NCBI RefSeq assembly: GCF_013179515.1
Contig: NZ_JABMCN010000006.1
Location: 1-48,179 of the forward strand
Origin: Pseudomonas sp. CM27
GTDB taxonomy: Bacteria; Pseudomonadota; Gammaproteobacteria; Pseudomonadales; Pseudomonadaceae
DNA length: 48,179 nt
Direction of reading: 5' to 3'
The notes under the pieces: model-generated
Seen by the model: the letters and a program-made list of their open reading frames with translations, nothing else
Databases searched by the model: none
What the model was told of the DNA's origin: nothing
Made by a program: the position numbers and the translations under genes
Part shown: positions 33,894-44,489 of the stretch, one piece after another
Layout of the letters: each line of letters starts with the position of its first letter
Position numbering within the stretch: the stretch's first letter is position 1

Positions 33894-33894
33894 A

Positions 33895-34557
33895 TCACCC
33901 CCCATCCAACCCCATCTGCCAGAAATCAGCCTCAAGGCTCGACGCCTGGCCAAAAATACCGACCAGTTCGCCAAACCGCTGCTCGGTCATGCTCCGCGCC
34001 GCCAGCTCATCCAGGTGCTTGCGCGCTGCCGCTGCCACGCCCTGATAACCGTCCCCGGCATACTCGCCAATCCACTCGCGGTACGGGTGGTTGCTCAAGT
34101 CGCCGATCTGCTCTGCCAGGGCCCGGCCGATCTCGGCATAACCGATCACGCACGGCGCCAGTGCCACGTGCAGCTCCAGCAAGTCGCCCGCTGCACCGCA
34201 GTCCAGCACATAACGGGTATAGGCCACGGTGGCCTGGTGCTCGGGTGCCGCCTCGATGTCGGCCTGGGTCAGCCCCCAGCGCGCGCACAGGCGCAAGTGC
34301 AGCTCGGTTTCATCCAGAATCGCCGCCAGCCCCGCCTGTGCCGCGCGGATGTCGGCCGGGCGGCGACTTTTGTAGGCAGCCAGGGCCCAGGCGCGGGCGA
34401 ACTGGACAAGGAACAGGTAGTCCTGCACCAGGTACGTCCGAAACGCCGCCTCACTCAGTGTGCCCTCGCCCATCTGCCGCACGAAATCATGGTCGACATA
34501 GCTGTGCCACTGGGGCTCGGCAGCCGTCTTCAGGCGCTGGAAGATGTCCATGCTCAT
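33895..34557 (-). CDS. tenA: TenA family aminopyrimidine aminohydrolase, TenA_C type
   Basis: 220 aa; the ATG at 34557 overlaps the stop of the other tenA gene. All-helical TenA fold with VQDYLFLVQFARA (active-site Asp), TVAYTRYVLD (Tyr), VALAPCVIGYAEIG (active-site Cys, near residue 137) and SSLEADFWQMGL (Glu). The Cys makes it a TenA_C protein, the class that hydrolyses amino-HMP from degraded thiamin to HMP for reuse. It is the second gene of a pair behind a TPP riboswitch. Confidence 0.9.
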   Translation of the reverse strand: MSMDIFQRLKTAAEPQWHSYVDHDFVRQMGEGTLSEAAFRTYLVQDYLFLVQFARAWALAAYKSRRPADIRAAQAGLAAILDETELHLRLCARWGLTQADIEAAPEHQATVAYTRYVLDCGAAGDLLELHVALAPCVIGYAEIGRALAEQIGDLSNHPYREWIGEYAGDGYQGVAAAARKHLDELAARSMTEQRFGELVGIFGQASSLEADFWQMGLDGG

Positions 34558-35201
34558 TTGACCTCCGGGTACACGGCGTCGAAGAAGGCCAGCTCCAGCG
34601 CCACGGTGCGCTGGTAGAAGTCACTCGCCAGTGCCGCCTCCTGCGGGCCGACGCGGTCCAGCTCGCTTTGCAGGAAGGCGACGAACGCCTGAAACGCCGG
34701 GTTGTCGTGCAAGGTGATCCACTCGGCATGGACGAAATTGGCCGGCATGGGTTTCGGCGCTTTCAGCGCCCAGTCCAGGTACAGGCCTTCGGCAACGTTG
34801 AGCACGGCCAGCGCCGCCGCGTAGGAGCGGGTCGCCGCCGCTTCGCGCATGATTGCCTTGAAGCCCGCCGTTGGCGCGCTATCGGCCGGCTCGCTGCGTT
34901 GTGCAGGGCTGACGTCGAGGGCCTCGAAGGCGCGCAGGAAGTAGGTGTTCTCGTCGCTGCTGATCATTCCGGCAAAGCGCCCGAAGCGCAGGCGCGCCTC
35001 GAAGCTGTCGGTGCTGGCGATGGCCGCGCCCAGCAAGGCCAGGAAGCTGTCGAGGAAGCGGTGATCCTGCACCAGGTAGTCGACCATGATCGGGTCAGGC
35101 AGGCTGCCGTCGCACAATTGGGTCACGAAACGGTGGCCAACGGCCGCCGACCAGGTCGGCTCGCTCTGGCGGCGCAGGAACTGGCTGAAGCGTTCGGTCA
35201 T
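34554..35201 (-). CDS. TenA family protein, TenA_E type
   Basis: 215 aa from the ATG at 35201 with AAGGA upstream; an extended form runs into the riboswitch. TenA fold with MVDYLVQDHRFLDSFLALLG (Asp) and TVALELAFFDAVY (Glu). At the place of the TenA_C cysteine it has LNVAEGLYLDWA, a Glu, which marks the TenA_E group. TenA_E proteins are linked to thiamin salvage; plant members cleave formylamino- and amino-HMP. Together with the TenA_C neighbour it forms a two-enzyme salvage pair. The gene is first after the TPP riboswitch and coupled by a 4-bp overlap. Confidence 0.87.
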   Translation of the reverse strand: MTERFSQFLRRQSEPTWSAAVGHRFVTQLCDGSLPDPIMVDYLVQDHRFLDSFLALLGAAIASTDSFEARLRFGRFAGMISSDENTYFLRAFEALDVSPAQRSEPADSAPTAGFKAIMREAAATRSYAAALAVLNVAEGLYLDWALKAPKPMPANFVHAEWITLHDNPAFQAFVAFLQSELDRVGPQEAALASDFYQRTVALELAFFDAVYPEVK

Positions 35202-35292
35202 GTTGCTGTCCTTGAAGGGGGTGACAGCGAGACCTTGGAAGTTGGCATGGACAGGCCCCGCAGTGAGGCCGGCAAAAAGGCAGGTTTCGAAT

Positions 35293-35392
35293 CCCATCCC
35301 TTCGCCGGCATGATCCGGATCAGGTTCGAAGGGTCACCGCGCTGCAGAGCTCAGCGGTTTCTCAGCCCGTTGCCGGGCTCCCCTTGGTGGCG
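35293..35392 (-). ncRNA. TPP riboswitch (THI element)
   Basis: Read on the minus strand: ACCAAGGGGAGCCCGG, then GGGCTGAGA, then GACCCTTCGAACCTGATC, GGATCATGCCGGCGAAGGG. These are the conserved P2/P3 core (CUGAGA) and P4/P5 core (ACCUGAUC...GAUCAUGCC) of the TPP aptamer, in order. It lies about 90 bp upstream of the first tenA gene, so TPP is expected to repress both tenA genes. The intervening sequence could sequester the AAGGA site. Confidence 0.95.
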
Positions 35393-35467
35393 TTCAGGTA
35401 TACCCCAGGGCGCCCCGGCTGTCACTCCCCCCACTCCCCAAAACGTGGGCAACCGGTGCCCCGCTAC

Positions 35468-35483
35468 TGGGGACTTATCCCCA
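35468..35483. promoter_or_regulatory. Candidate enhancer-binding site upstream of mcoA-like gene
   Basis: TGGGGACTTATCCCCA, 6-bp perfect arms and 4-bp centre, about 100 bp before the predicted sigma-54 start. A second, weaker inverted repeat (GGGCA-accgg-TGCCC, 35447-35461) lies one turn-plus upstream. Spacing and position fit an upstream activating sequence for a sigma-54 activator. Confidence 0.5.
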
Positions 35484-35559
35484 TTATTGACGCGCGGTTA
35501 TTTAGCGCGCCTCAGGCGCCGCAAGGATTTGTTTAACAAAGCATTACAGAAATATCTGT

Positions 35560-35575
35560 TGGCACAACCATTGCT
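35560..35575 (+). promoter_or_regulatory. Sigma-54 promoter
   Basis: TGGCACAACCATTGCT: the -24 GG (35561-35562) and -12 GC (35573-35574) have exact spacing and match the TGGCAC-N5-TTGC consensus fully. Transcription is expected near 35586, giving a 60-nt leader for the multicopper oxidase gene. It requires RpoN and an enhancer-binding activator. Confidence 0.82.
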
Positions 35576-35645
35576 CAGGCCCTTGAACCAGGCAAAACGC
35601 CATTGATGGCTCCCAGCCATATAGCCGTGAGCGAGGCACAAGGCA

Positions 35646-39047
<3,402 letters not shown>

Positions 39048-39065
39048 CTGGGCAATGGTAACGAC

Positions 39066-39154
39066 TGTAGGAGCAGCCTTGTGCTGCGAAGAGGCCGGTG
39101 CAGGCAGCCGCCACGTCTGTAATGGCCGCTTCGCAGCACAAGGCTGCTCCTGCA
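39066..39154. repeat. Intergenic inverted repeat between mcoA and sco genes
   Basis: Near-perfect arms at 39066-39096 and 39124-39154 (TAGGAGCAGCCTTGTGCTGC and its reverse), with a 27-bp loop. This is a common pseudomonad repeat, unrelated in sequence to the REP family at 8541. It lies within the probable operon and may reduce read-through or stabilise the upstream mRNA. Confidence 0.85.
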
Positions 39155-39192
39155 AAGATTGTGTGCAGCATCCCCACAAAGAGGACCGCATC

Positions 39193-40176
39193 ATGCCCGG
39201 CACATGGCGTTTCCTGCTGGTGCTCGCGCTGTTCGCCGCCAGCCTTCCATTCTGGCCATTGCAGCCGCAACAACCGGTGGCCGACGAAGCCGCCACCCCC
39301 TGGGGAGCGGACTACTTCCCCAACATCCCGCTGCTGACCCAGGACGGCGAAAAGGTGCATTTCTTCGACGACCTGATCAAGGACAAGGTGGTGGCCATCA
39401 ACTTCATCTTCACTGGCTGCACCGATTCCTGCCCGGTGGAAACCGCCCGCCTGCGGCAGGTGCAGAAAATACTGGGGGACCGCATCGGCAAGGACATCTT
39501 CCTCTATTCCATCAGCATCGACCCCTACAACGACACTCCCGCCACCCTCAAGCGCTACGCCGAAAAGTTCGGCATTGGCCCGGGCTGGACGCTGCTCACC
39601 GGTGAACCCGACGATATCGAAAAATTGCGCCGCAGCCTTGGGCTGTGGATCGACGGCCTGGAAAACGGCCGTTCCAAGGACCACAACCTGAGCCTGATCA
39701 TCGGCAACCAGGCCACCGGCCGCTGGATGAAGGCCTCGCCCTTCGAGAGCCCGTACATCCTCGCCGACCGCCTGGGCAACAGCCTGCACAACTGGAAGCA
39801 GGCCAGCGCCATGCACAACGACTATGCCCAGGCCCCCGTGATACGCCCGCCCAGCAGTGGCGAGCAGATCTTCCGCACACGCTGCTCGTCCTGCCACACC
39901 CTGGGCCGCAGCGAACCCGGGCAACCCGGTATCGGCCCCGACCTGTTGGGCGTGACCCGCCAGCGTGATGCCAACTGGCTGACCCGCTGGCTGAAAGAGC
40001 CCGACCAGATGCTGGCCGAAAAAGACCCCTTGGCCATGCTGCTGTATGAGCAGTACAACCGCCTGGCCATGCCCAACATGCGCCTGGGCGATGCCGAGGT
40101 CAGCGCGTTGATGAGTTATATCGAGGAAGAAACCGCGCGCTTGCAGACACCAGTAGCTGACCGGGGAAAACCTTAG
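39193..40176 (+). CDS. SCO1/SenC copper chaperone fused to cytochrome c
   Basis: 327 aa from the ATG at 39193 with AGAGGA upstream; the longer frame reads through the inverted repeat. N-terminal hydrophobic anchor/signal (FLLVLALFAASLPF). SCO domain about 40-200 with the copper-binding FIFTGCTDSCPVE (Cys76, Cys80) and a His in SKDHNLSLIIG. A class I cytochrome c domain follows, CSSCHTLG (Cys231, Cys234, His235) with a candidate axial Met in AMPNMRLGD. The fusion would deliver copper and pass electrons in the periplasm. Position after mcoA makes the multicopper oxidase the likely client. Confidence 0.92.
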   Translation: MPGTWRFLLVLALFAASLPFWPLQPQQPVADEAATPWGADYFPNIPLLTQDGEKVHFFDDLIKDKVVAINFIFTGCTDSCPVETARLRQVQKILGDRIGKDIFLYSISIDPYNDTPATLKRYAEKFGIGPGWTLLTGEPDDIEKLRRSLGLWIDGLENGRSKDHNLSLIIGNQATGRWMKASPFESPYILADRLGNSLHNWKQASAMHNDYAQAPVIRPPSSGEQIFRTRCSSCHTLGRSEPGQPGIGPDLLGVTRQRDANWLTRWLKEPDQMLAEKDPLAMLLYEQYNRLAMPNMRLGDAEVSALMSYIEEETARLQTPVADRGKP

Positions 40177-40201
40177 AGGCTATTGGCCACTAGTCATTAG
40201 G

Positions 40202-40219
40202 CTGTCATCTGACTGTCGT
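40202..40219 (+). promoter_or_regulatory. Pho box (PhoB binding site)
   Basis: CTGTCATCTGACTGTCGT: two 7-bp direct repeats CTGTCAT and CTGTCGT with a 4-bp spacer, matching the PhoB consensus except for one base in the second half. It is 39 bp upstream of the GTG start of the GGDEF/EAL gene. The -10 element is weak (AAACAT near 40227-40232), as expected for an activator-dependent promoter. Confidence 0.65.
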
Positions 40220-40257
40220 ATTTTTCAAACATCACCCAGGGTCGGGAACTATCAGCA

Positions 40258-42585
40258 GTGATTCGCCGTTCGCTTTCCTCCGCCAGCCTTCTGCGGCTGC
40301 TGATCCTGATGCTCTGTGCAGCGACCCTGGCCTTCCTCTGGGGGCTGCACGTCACGCAAAAAGCTGCCGCTCGGCAAGATGCGCTGTCGGCCAAGGCCGC
40401 CGAGCACCTGAACCTGGCCAGTATCGTCGGCGAAAGCCTGCGCCAGCTTGTCGACCGCGCCCAGGCCGTGGGCCGGGTCACCCAGGACGACATGAAGATG
40501 CTGCGCCAGGGCAACTTCAGCCTGGCGCGGATACTCGCCGAAGACCCGGTGTTCAAGCGCATGAGCCTGTACGACCGGCAAGGCCGGCTGCTGTCGGCAA
40601 GCCATGCCGACGAGGCCCGCGGGCTGCCCGAAGACTGGTTGCGGCAGTTGCAGCAACACATTGCCCGCTATGGTTTCAAACCTTTCCTGCCCAGCGTTCA
40701 AGCCGCCCGCCCGCCAGCCGCCCTGCCTGACTGGCGCCTGCCCTTTGTGCTGCCACTGACCGACCTGACCGGACGCGAAATCGACCATATCCTGGTGGTC
40801 CAGCTGGACATCGGCTACCTGGCGGTGCTGTTCCAGCACATCGACCTGGGCAGCAGTGGCCTGGTACGGCTGCTGCAGGATGACGGCCTGGAGCGGTTGC
40901 GCATCGACACCAGTGGCGTGGTGGTGGCGGGCGATACGCTGCAGCCCGAGCTACCGAACAGCGGCAACGAAGCGGGCTTGCTGGCCCAATACGCAGCTGG
41001 CGAGGCGTACCAGAGCCTGTACCGGCGCGTCCCTGAACGGGGCTTCAGCGTGGTGGTCAGCCAGCGCCAGGATGAAATCCTGGCGGCCTCGACCCTGGCC
41101 TATTCCCGGCAGTTCTGGCTGAACCTCAGCATGACCCTGATGATCCTCGCCAGCCTGCTGTGGACCTTGCGCCTGTTGCGCAAGCGCCAGGAGGCCTTCA
41201 GCGCGCTGGAACATGCCCAGCAGGTCAACCAGCAATTGATCGGCCGCCTGGAGGACGAACACCGGCGCAGCAGCCACGCCGCCGCCACCGACCACCTCAG
41301 CGGCCTGCACAACCGCCGCCAGTTCGTCGAAGTGGCCGGCCTGGCGCTGACCAGGCAGCGCGGCAAGCGCCGGCTGATGGCGATCCTGTTCATCGACATG
41401 GACCGCTTCAAGTCGATCAACGACTCGCTTGGGCACAAGATCGGCGACTTGCTGCTGCAGGCCGTGGCCGGGCGTATCCAGCGCCTGCTGGAGCCTGGCG
41501 ACGAGGCTTCGCGCTTTGGCGGCGACGAGTTCGTGGTGTTGCTTGCCGGCGAGCGCAGTGAAGAACAGATCAATGGCTGGGTTCGTGAACTGGTCCAGAA
41601 GCTGTCGGCCACCTACGCCCTGGACGGCAAGGAGGTCAACACCAGCCCCAGTGTGGGCGTAAGCATCTGCCCGCGCGATGGCCAGGACATCGACAGCCTG
41701 ATCCGTACCGCCGATGCCGCCATGTACTCGGCCAAGCAGGCCGGGCGCGCGCAGTATCGCTTCTTCGACCCCTCGCTGAACCTGGCTGACATTCAGGCGT
41801 TCACCCTGGAGCAGGCCTTTGGCAGCGCCTTGGCCGAGCGCCAGTTCGTGCTGCACTACCAGCCGCAGATACGCCTGGATACTCAGCAAGTGCTGGGCTA
41901 CGAAGCGCTTGTGCGTTGGGACCACCCCGAATTCGGGCTGCTGTACCCGGACCGTTTCATCGACCTGGCCGAACGCAGCGGCTTCATTGTCGAGCTGGGC
42001 TGGGAGGTGTTGCGCCTGGCCTGTGAGGCGTTGTCCAGCTGGGATGCCCAGGGCCGGGAGACGCGGCTGGCAGTGAATGTTTCCGCCCTGCAGCTGCGCC
42101 AGGCCGACTTCGCCGCGCGGCTACTGCGCAAGTTGCTGCAGCATGGCCTCGCGCCCCATCGGCTGGAGCTGGAAATCACCGAAACCACTATCCTTGACGC
42201 CGAAGGCACGGCAGTGACGCACCTGCATACCTTGCGCAACGCCGGCCTGGGTATCAGCCTGGACGATTTTGGCCGCGGCTACGCAGGCTTCGCCCACCTG
42301 CACTCACTGCCACTGAGCAAGCTGAAGATCGACCGCTCGCTGATCGCGCCGCTGTCCAACAGCCATGACGACAGCCCGATCGTGTCCTCCACCATCATCC
42401 TGGCCAAGCGCCTGGGGCTGGAAGTGGTGGCCGAGGGCGTGGAAACCCGTGAACAGGTGGTGTGCCTGAAACTGGCGGGCTGCGATATTGCCCAGGGCTA
42501 CCACTTCAGCCGGCCGCTGTCGCTGGCGCAGTTGCGCGAATACCCGCCTTTCAACGGCGTCGAGGACAAGGCATGCGCGTATTGA
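40258..42585 (+). CDS. Membrane GGDEF/EAL c-di-GMP enzyme
   Basis: 775 aa with a GTG start followed by a basic stretch and TM1 (about 12-32). Periplasmic sensor domain to about residue 278, TM2 about 285-305, then GGDEF (about 335-495; FGGDEF intact; the place of the RxxD inhibitory site reads EPGD, so no product inhibition) and EAL (about 510-760; YEALVRW, NVSALQLR, LEITETT, DDFGRGYAGF, KLKIDRS, EGVET). All EAL metal and catalytic residues look present, so phosphodiesterase activity is likely; cyclase activity is possible. It overlaps the periplasmic binding protein gene by 13 bp and sits behind a Pho box. Confidence 0.93.
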   Translation: MIRRSLSSASLLRLLILMLCAATLAFLWGLHVTQKAAARQDALSAKAAEHLNLASIVGESLRQLVDRAQAVGRVTQDDMKMLRQGNFSLARILAEDPVFKRMSLYDRQGRLLSASHADEARGLPEDWLRQLQQHIARYGFKPFLPSVQAARPPAALPDWRLPFVLPLTDLTGREIDHILVVQLDIGYLAVLFQHIDLGSSGLVRLLQDDGLERLRIDTSGVVVAGDTLQPELPNSGNEAGLLAQYAAGEAYQSLYRRVPERGFSVVVSQRQDEILAASTLAYSRQFWLNLSMTLMILASLLWTLRLLRKRQEAFSALEHAQQVNQQLIGRLEDEHRRSSHAAATDHLSGLHNRRQFVEVAGLALTRQRGKRRLMAILFIDMDRFKSINDSLGHKIGDLLLQAVAGRIQRLLEPGDEASRFGGDEFVVLLAGERSEEQINGWVRELVQKLSATYALDGKEVNTSPSVGVSICPRDGQDIDSLIRTADAAMYSAKQAGRAQYRFFDPSLNLADIQAFTLEQAFGSALAERQFVLHYQPQIRLDTQQVLGYEALVRWDHPEFGLLYPDRFIDLAERSGFIVELGWEVLRLACEALSSWDAQGRETRLAVNVSALQLRQADFAARLLRKLLQHGLAPHRLELEITETTILDAEGTAVTHLHTLRNAGLGISLDDFGRGYAGFAHLHSLPLSKLKIDRSLIAPLSNSHDDSPIVSSTIILAKRLGLEVVAEGVETREQVVCLKLAGCDIAQGYHFSRPLSLAQLREYPPFNGVEDKACAY

Positions 42586-43457
42586 AAACCCTGGCCGGGT
42601 TGCTGCTGGTCAACCTGCTCGGCATCCCCCCTGGCAATGCTGCGCCGGCGGACTGTACGCCACGCAGCCTGCGCCTGGTGGTGATCCCGATCAAAAGCGC
42701 CGAACAGATGATCCGCGAGCATCAGTCGCTGCTGCAGCGCCTGAGCGTGGCGGCGGGGGTGCCAGTGGAGCTGGTGATCGCGAGCTCCTACGAAAGCGTG
42801 GTCGATGCCATCGTCTCGGGTGGAGCGGACATCGCCCGCCTCGGCCCCGCCTCGTACGTGCTGGCCCACCGCCGCGATCCGCGCATCGAGCCGTTTGCCA
42901 CCCTCACCTTGAGCGCTGGCCCCTACACCCCGGCGGGCAATCATTACCAGGCGCTGCTGCTGACCCGGGGTGCAAGCCCTGATGGCATCGAGGCGCTGCG
43001 CGGCAAGCGTGTGGCGCTGACCGACCCGGCCAGCACTTCCGGCAGCCTGGTGCCCAGCGTCGAGTTCGCCGAACGGGTGGGCATGCCACTGTCGCAGTTT
43101 TTTGGTGCGCTGGTGTATGCCGGCAACCACGACAATGCACTGCAAGCCTTGCTGGAAGGCCGGGTCGATGCCGCGTTCGTCGCCAGCGAGCGCACCGACG
43201 CGTACCTCGCCCAGCACGCCATTGCACCGGCGCAGCTCAAGGCACAATGGCGGTCACGGCCAATCTACTACGACCCGTATGTGTTCAGTGCCAGCCTGTG
43301 TCCGGCGCTGAGAAGCCGTATTCGCAGTGCCATGCTCGATGACCCGCAGGCGCTGGCGGCGTTCGTTGCTTCGCAGGATGCCAGCGGCCTGGTCCCGGTC
43401 AGCCAGGCGGACTATGCGCCGCTGCAGCAGATGATGGACACAGCGCTGCGGCCCTGA
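42573..43457 (+). CDS. PhnD-like periplasmic binding protein
   Basis: 294 aa from the ATG at 42573, inside the 3' end of the GGDEF/EAL gene. Signal peptide (LKTLAGLLLVNLLGIPPGNA). Phosphate/phosphonate-binding PhnD fold: LRLVVIPIKSAEQM, IASSYESVVDAIVSGGADIARLGPASYVLA, LRGKRVALTDPASTSGSLVP and GNHDNALQALLEGRVDAAFV, all characteristic. No ABC permease or ATPase follows, so it is not a normal transporter part. Coupling to a membrane GGDEF/EAL protein suggests a soluble sensor that docks on its periplasmic domain, as NspS does with MbaA in Vibrio. Confidence 0.9.
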   Translation: MRVLKTLAGLLLVNLLGIPPGNAAPADCTPRSLRLVVIPIKSAEQMIREHQSLLQRLSVAAGVPVELVIASSYESVVDAIVSGGADIARLGPASYVLAHRRDPRIEPFATLTLSAGPYTPAGNHYQALLLTRGASPDGIEALRGKRVALTDPASTSGSLVPSVEFAERVGMPLSQFFGALVYAGNHDNALQALLEGRVDAAFVASERTDAYLAQHAIAPAQLKAQWRSRPIYYDPYVFSASLCPALRSRIRSAMLDDPQALAAFVASQDASGLVPVSQADYAPLQQMMDTALRP

Positions 43458-43538
43458 GCCTGCCTGCGCGACCCCGTTGGCATGCATTGCGCCCTGATAC
43501 CGGGTATGGTGTGCCCATCACCCACCGACACCCGCACC

Positions 43539-44489
43539 ATGACCGATATCGAGCGCTACCTGCGCGCCGCCACCCGTGACAATACCCGGCGCAGCTACCA
43601 GGCTGCCATCGAACACTTCGAAACCCACTGGGGCGGCTTCCTTCCGGCCACCGCTGAAAGCATTGCCCGCTACCTGGCCGACCACGCTGACCAGCATGCC
43701 GTCAGCACCCTGCGCCAGCGCCTGGCCGCGCTCAGCCAATGGCACGTCGCCCAGGGCTTTCCCGATCCGACCAAGGCGCCGCTGGTGCGTCAGGTGCTGC
43801 GTGGCATCCGCACCCTGCACCCGACACCGCCAAAACAGGCAGCCCCGCTGTTGCTGCAGCACCTGCAAACCGCCGTGGCCTGCTTTGAAGAGGAAGCCCG
43901 TGAGGCCCGTGAGCATCACGACCTGGCCGCCCTGCGCCGCGCCCGTCGCGACAGTGCGCTGCTGTTGCTGGGCTTCTGGCGCGGTTTTCGCGGCGATGAA
44001 CTGGCGCGTCTGCGCATCGAACACATCCAGGCCGAAGCGGGTGTCGGCATCACCCTGTTCCTGCCACGCAGCAAGGGTGACCGCGAGGCCCTGGGCGTGC
44101 AGCACCGCACCCCTGCCCTCAAGGCCCTGTGCCCGGTCACTGCCTACCTGCAGTGGCTGGAGGTCGCCGGCATTGCCCACGGGCCGGTGTTCCGCAAGCT
44201 AGACCGCTGGGGCAACCTCGGCGACAGCGCACTCAACAGCAACAGCCTGGTCGGCCTGCTGCGGCGCATGCTGGAGCGCGCCGGGGTGCCGGCAGCGCTG
44301 TACACCGGCCACTCGCTGCGCCGTGGCTTTGCCACCTGGGCCACGGCCAATGGGTGGGAATTGAAGTCGCTGATGAGCTATGTGGGCTGGAAAGACGCAA
44401 AGTCTGCGCTGCGCTATATCGATTCGGCGCAACGCTTTGGTGAACTGGCCGTGTTACCGGCCAGTCAGGCCCAGGTGCTTATTCCTTGA
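43539..44489 (+). CDS. Tyrosine recombinase, orphan
   Basis: 316 aa from the ATG at 43539 (MTDIERYLRA); upstream in-frame starts at 43482 are less likely. N-terminal SAM-like core-binding domain (NTRRSYQAAIEHF), then the catalytic domain with Arg151 (FRGDELARL), Lys179 (PRSKGD), His258-x-x-Arg261 (TGHSLRRGFATWA), Trp284 in place of the second His (YVGWKDAKSA) and the nucleophile Tyr293 (LRYIDSA). Not XerC or XerD by context. No integron array, attachment site or prophage gene flanks it. It ends 11 bp inside the convergent SDR-SMP30 gene. Confidence 0.9.
   Translation: MTDIERYLRAATRDNTRRSYQAAIEHFETHWGGFLPATAESIARYLADHADQHAVSTLRQRLAALSQWHVAQGFPDPTKAPLVRQVLRGIRTLHPTPPKQAAPLLLQHLQTAVACFEEEAREAREHHDLAALRRARRDSALLLLGFWRGFRGDELARLRIEHIQAEAGVGITLFLPRSKGDREALGVQHRTPALKALCPVTAYLQWLEVAGIAHGPVFRKLDRWGNLGDSALNSNSLVGLLRRMLERAGVPAALYTGHSLRRGFATWATANGWELKSLMSYVGWKDAKSALRYIDSAQRFGELAVLPASQAQVLIP

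Noticed and set aside
43539..44489. Integron integrase
   Set aside because: No attC-like cassette array or intI-specific insertion is visible around the recombinase.
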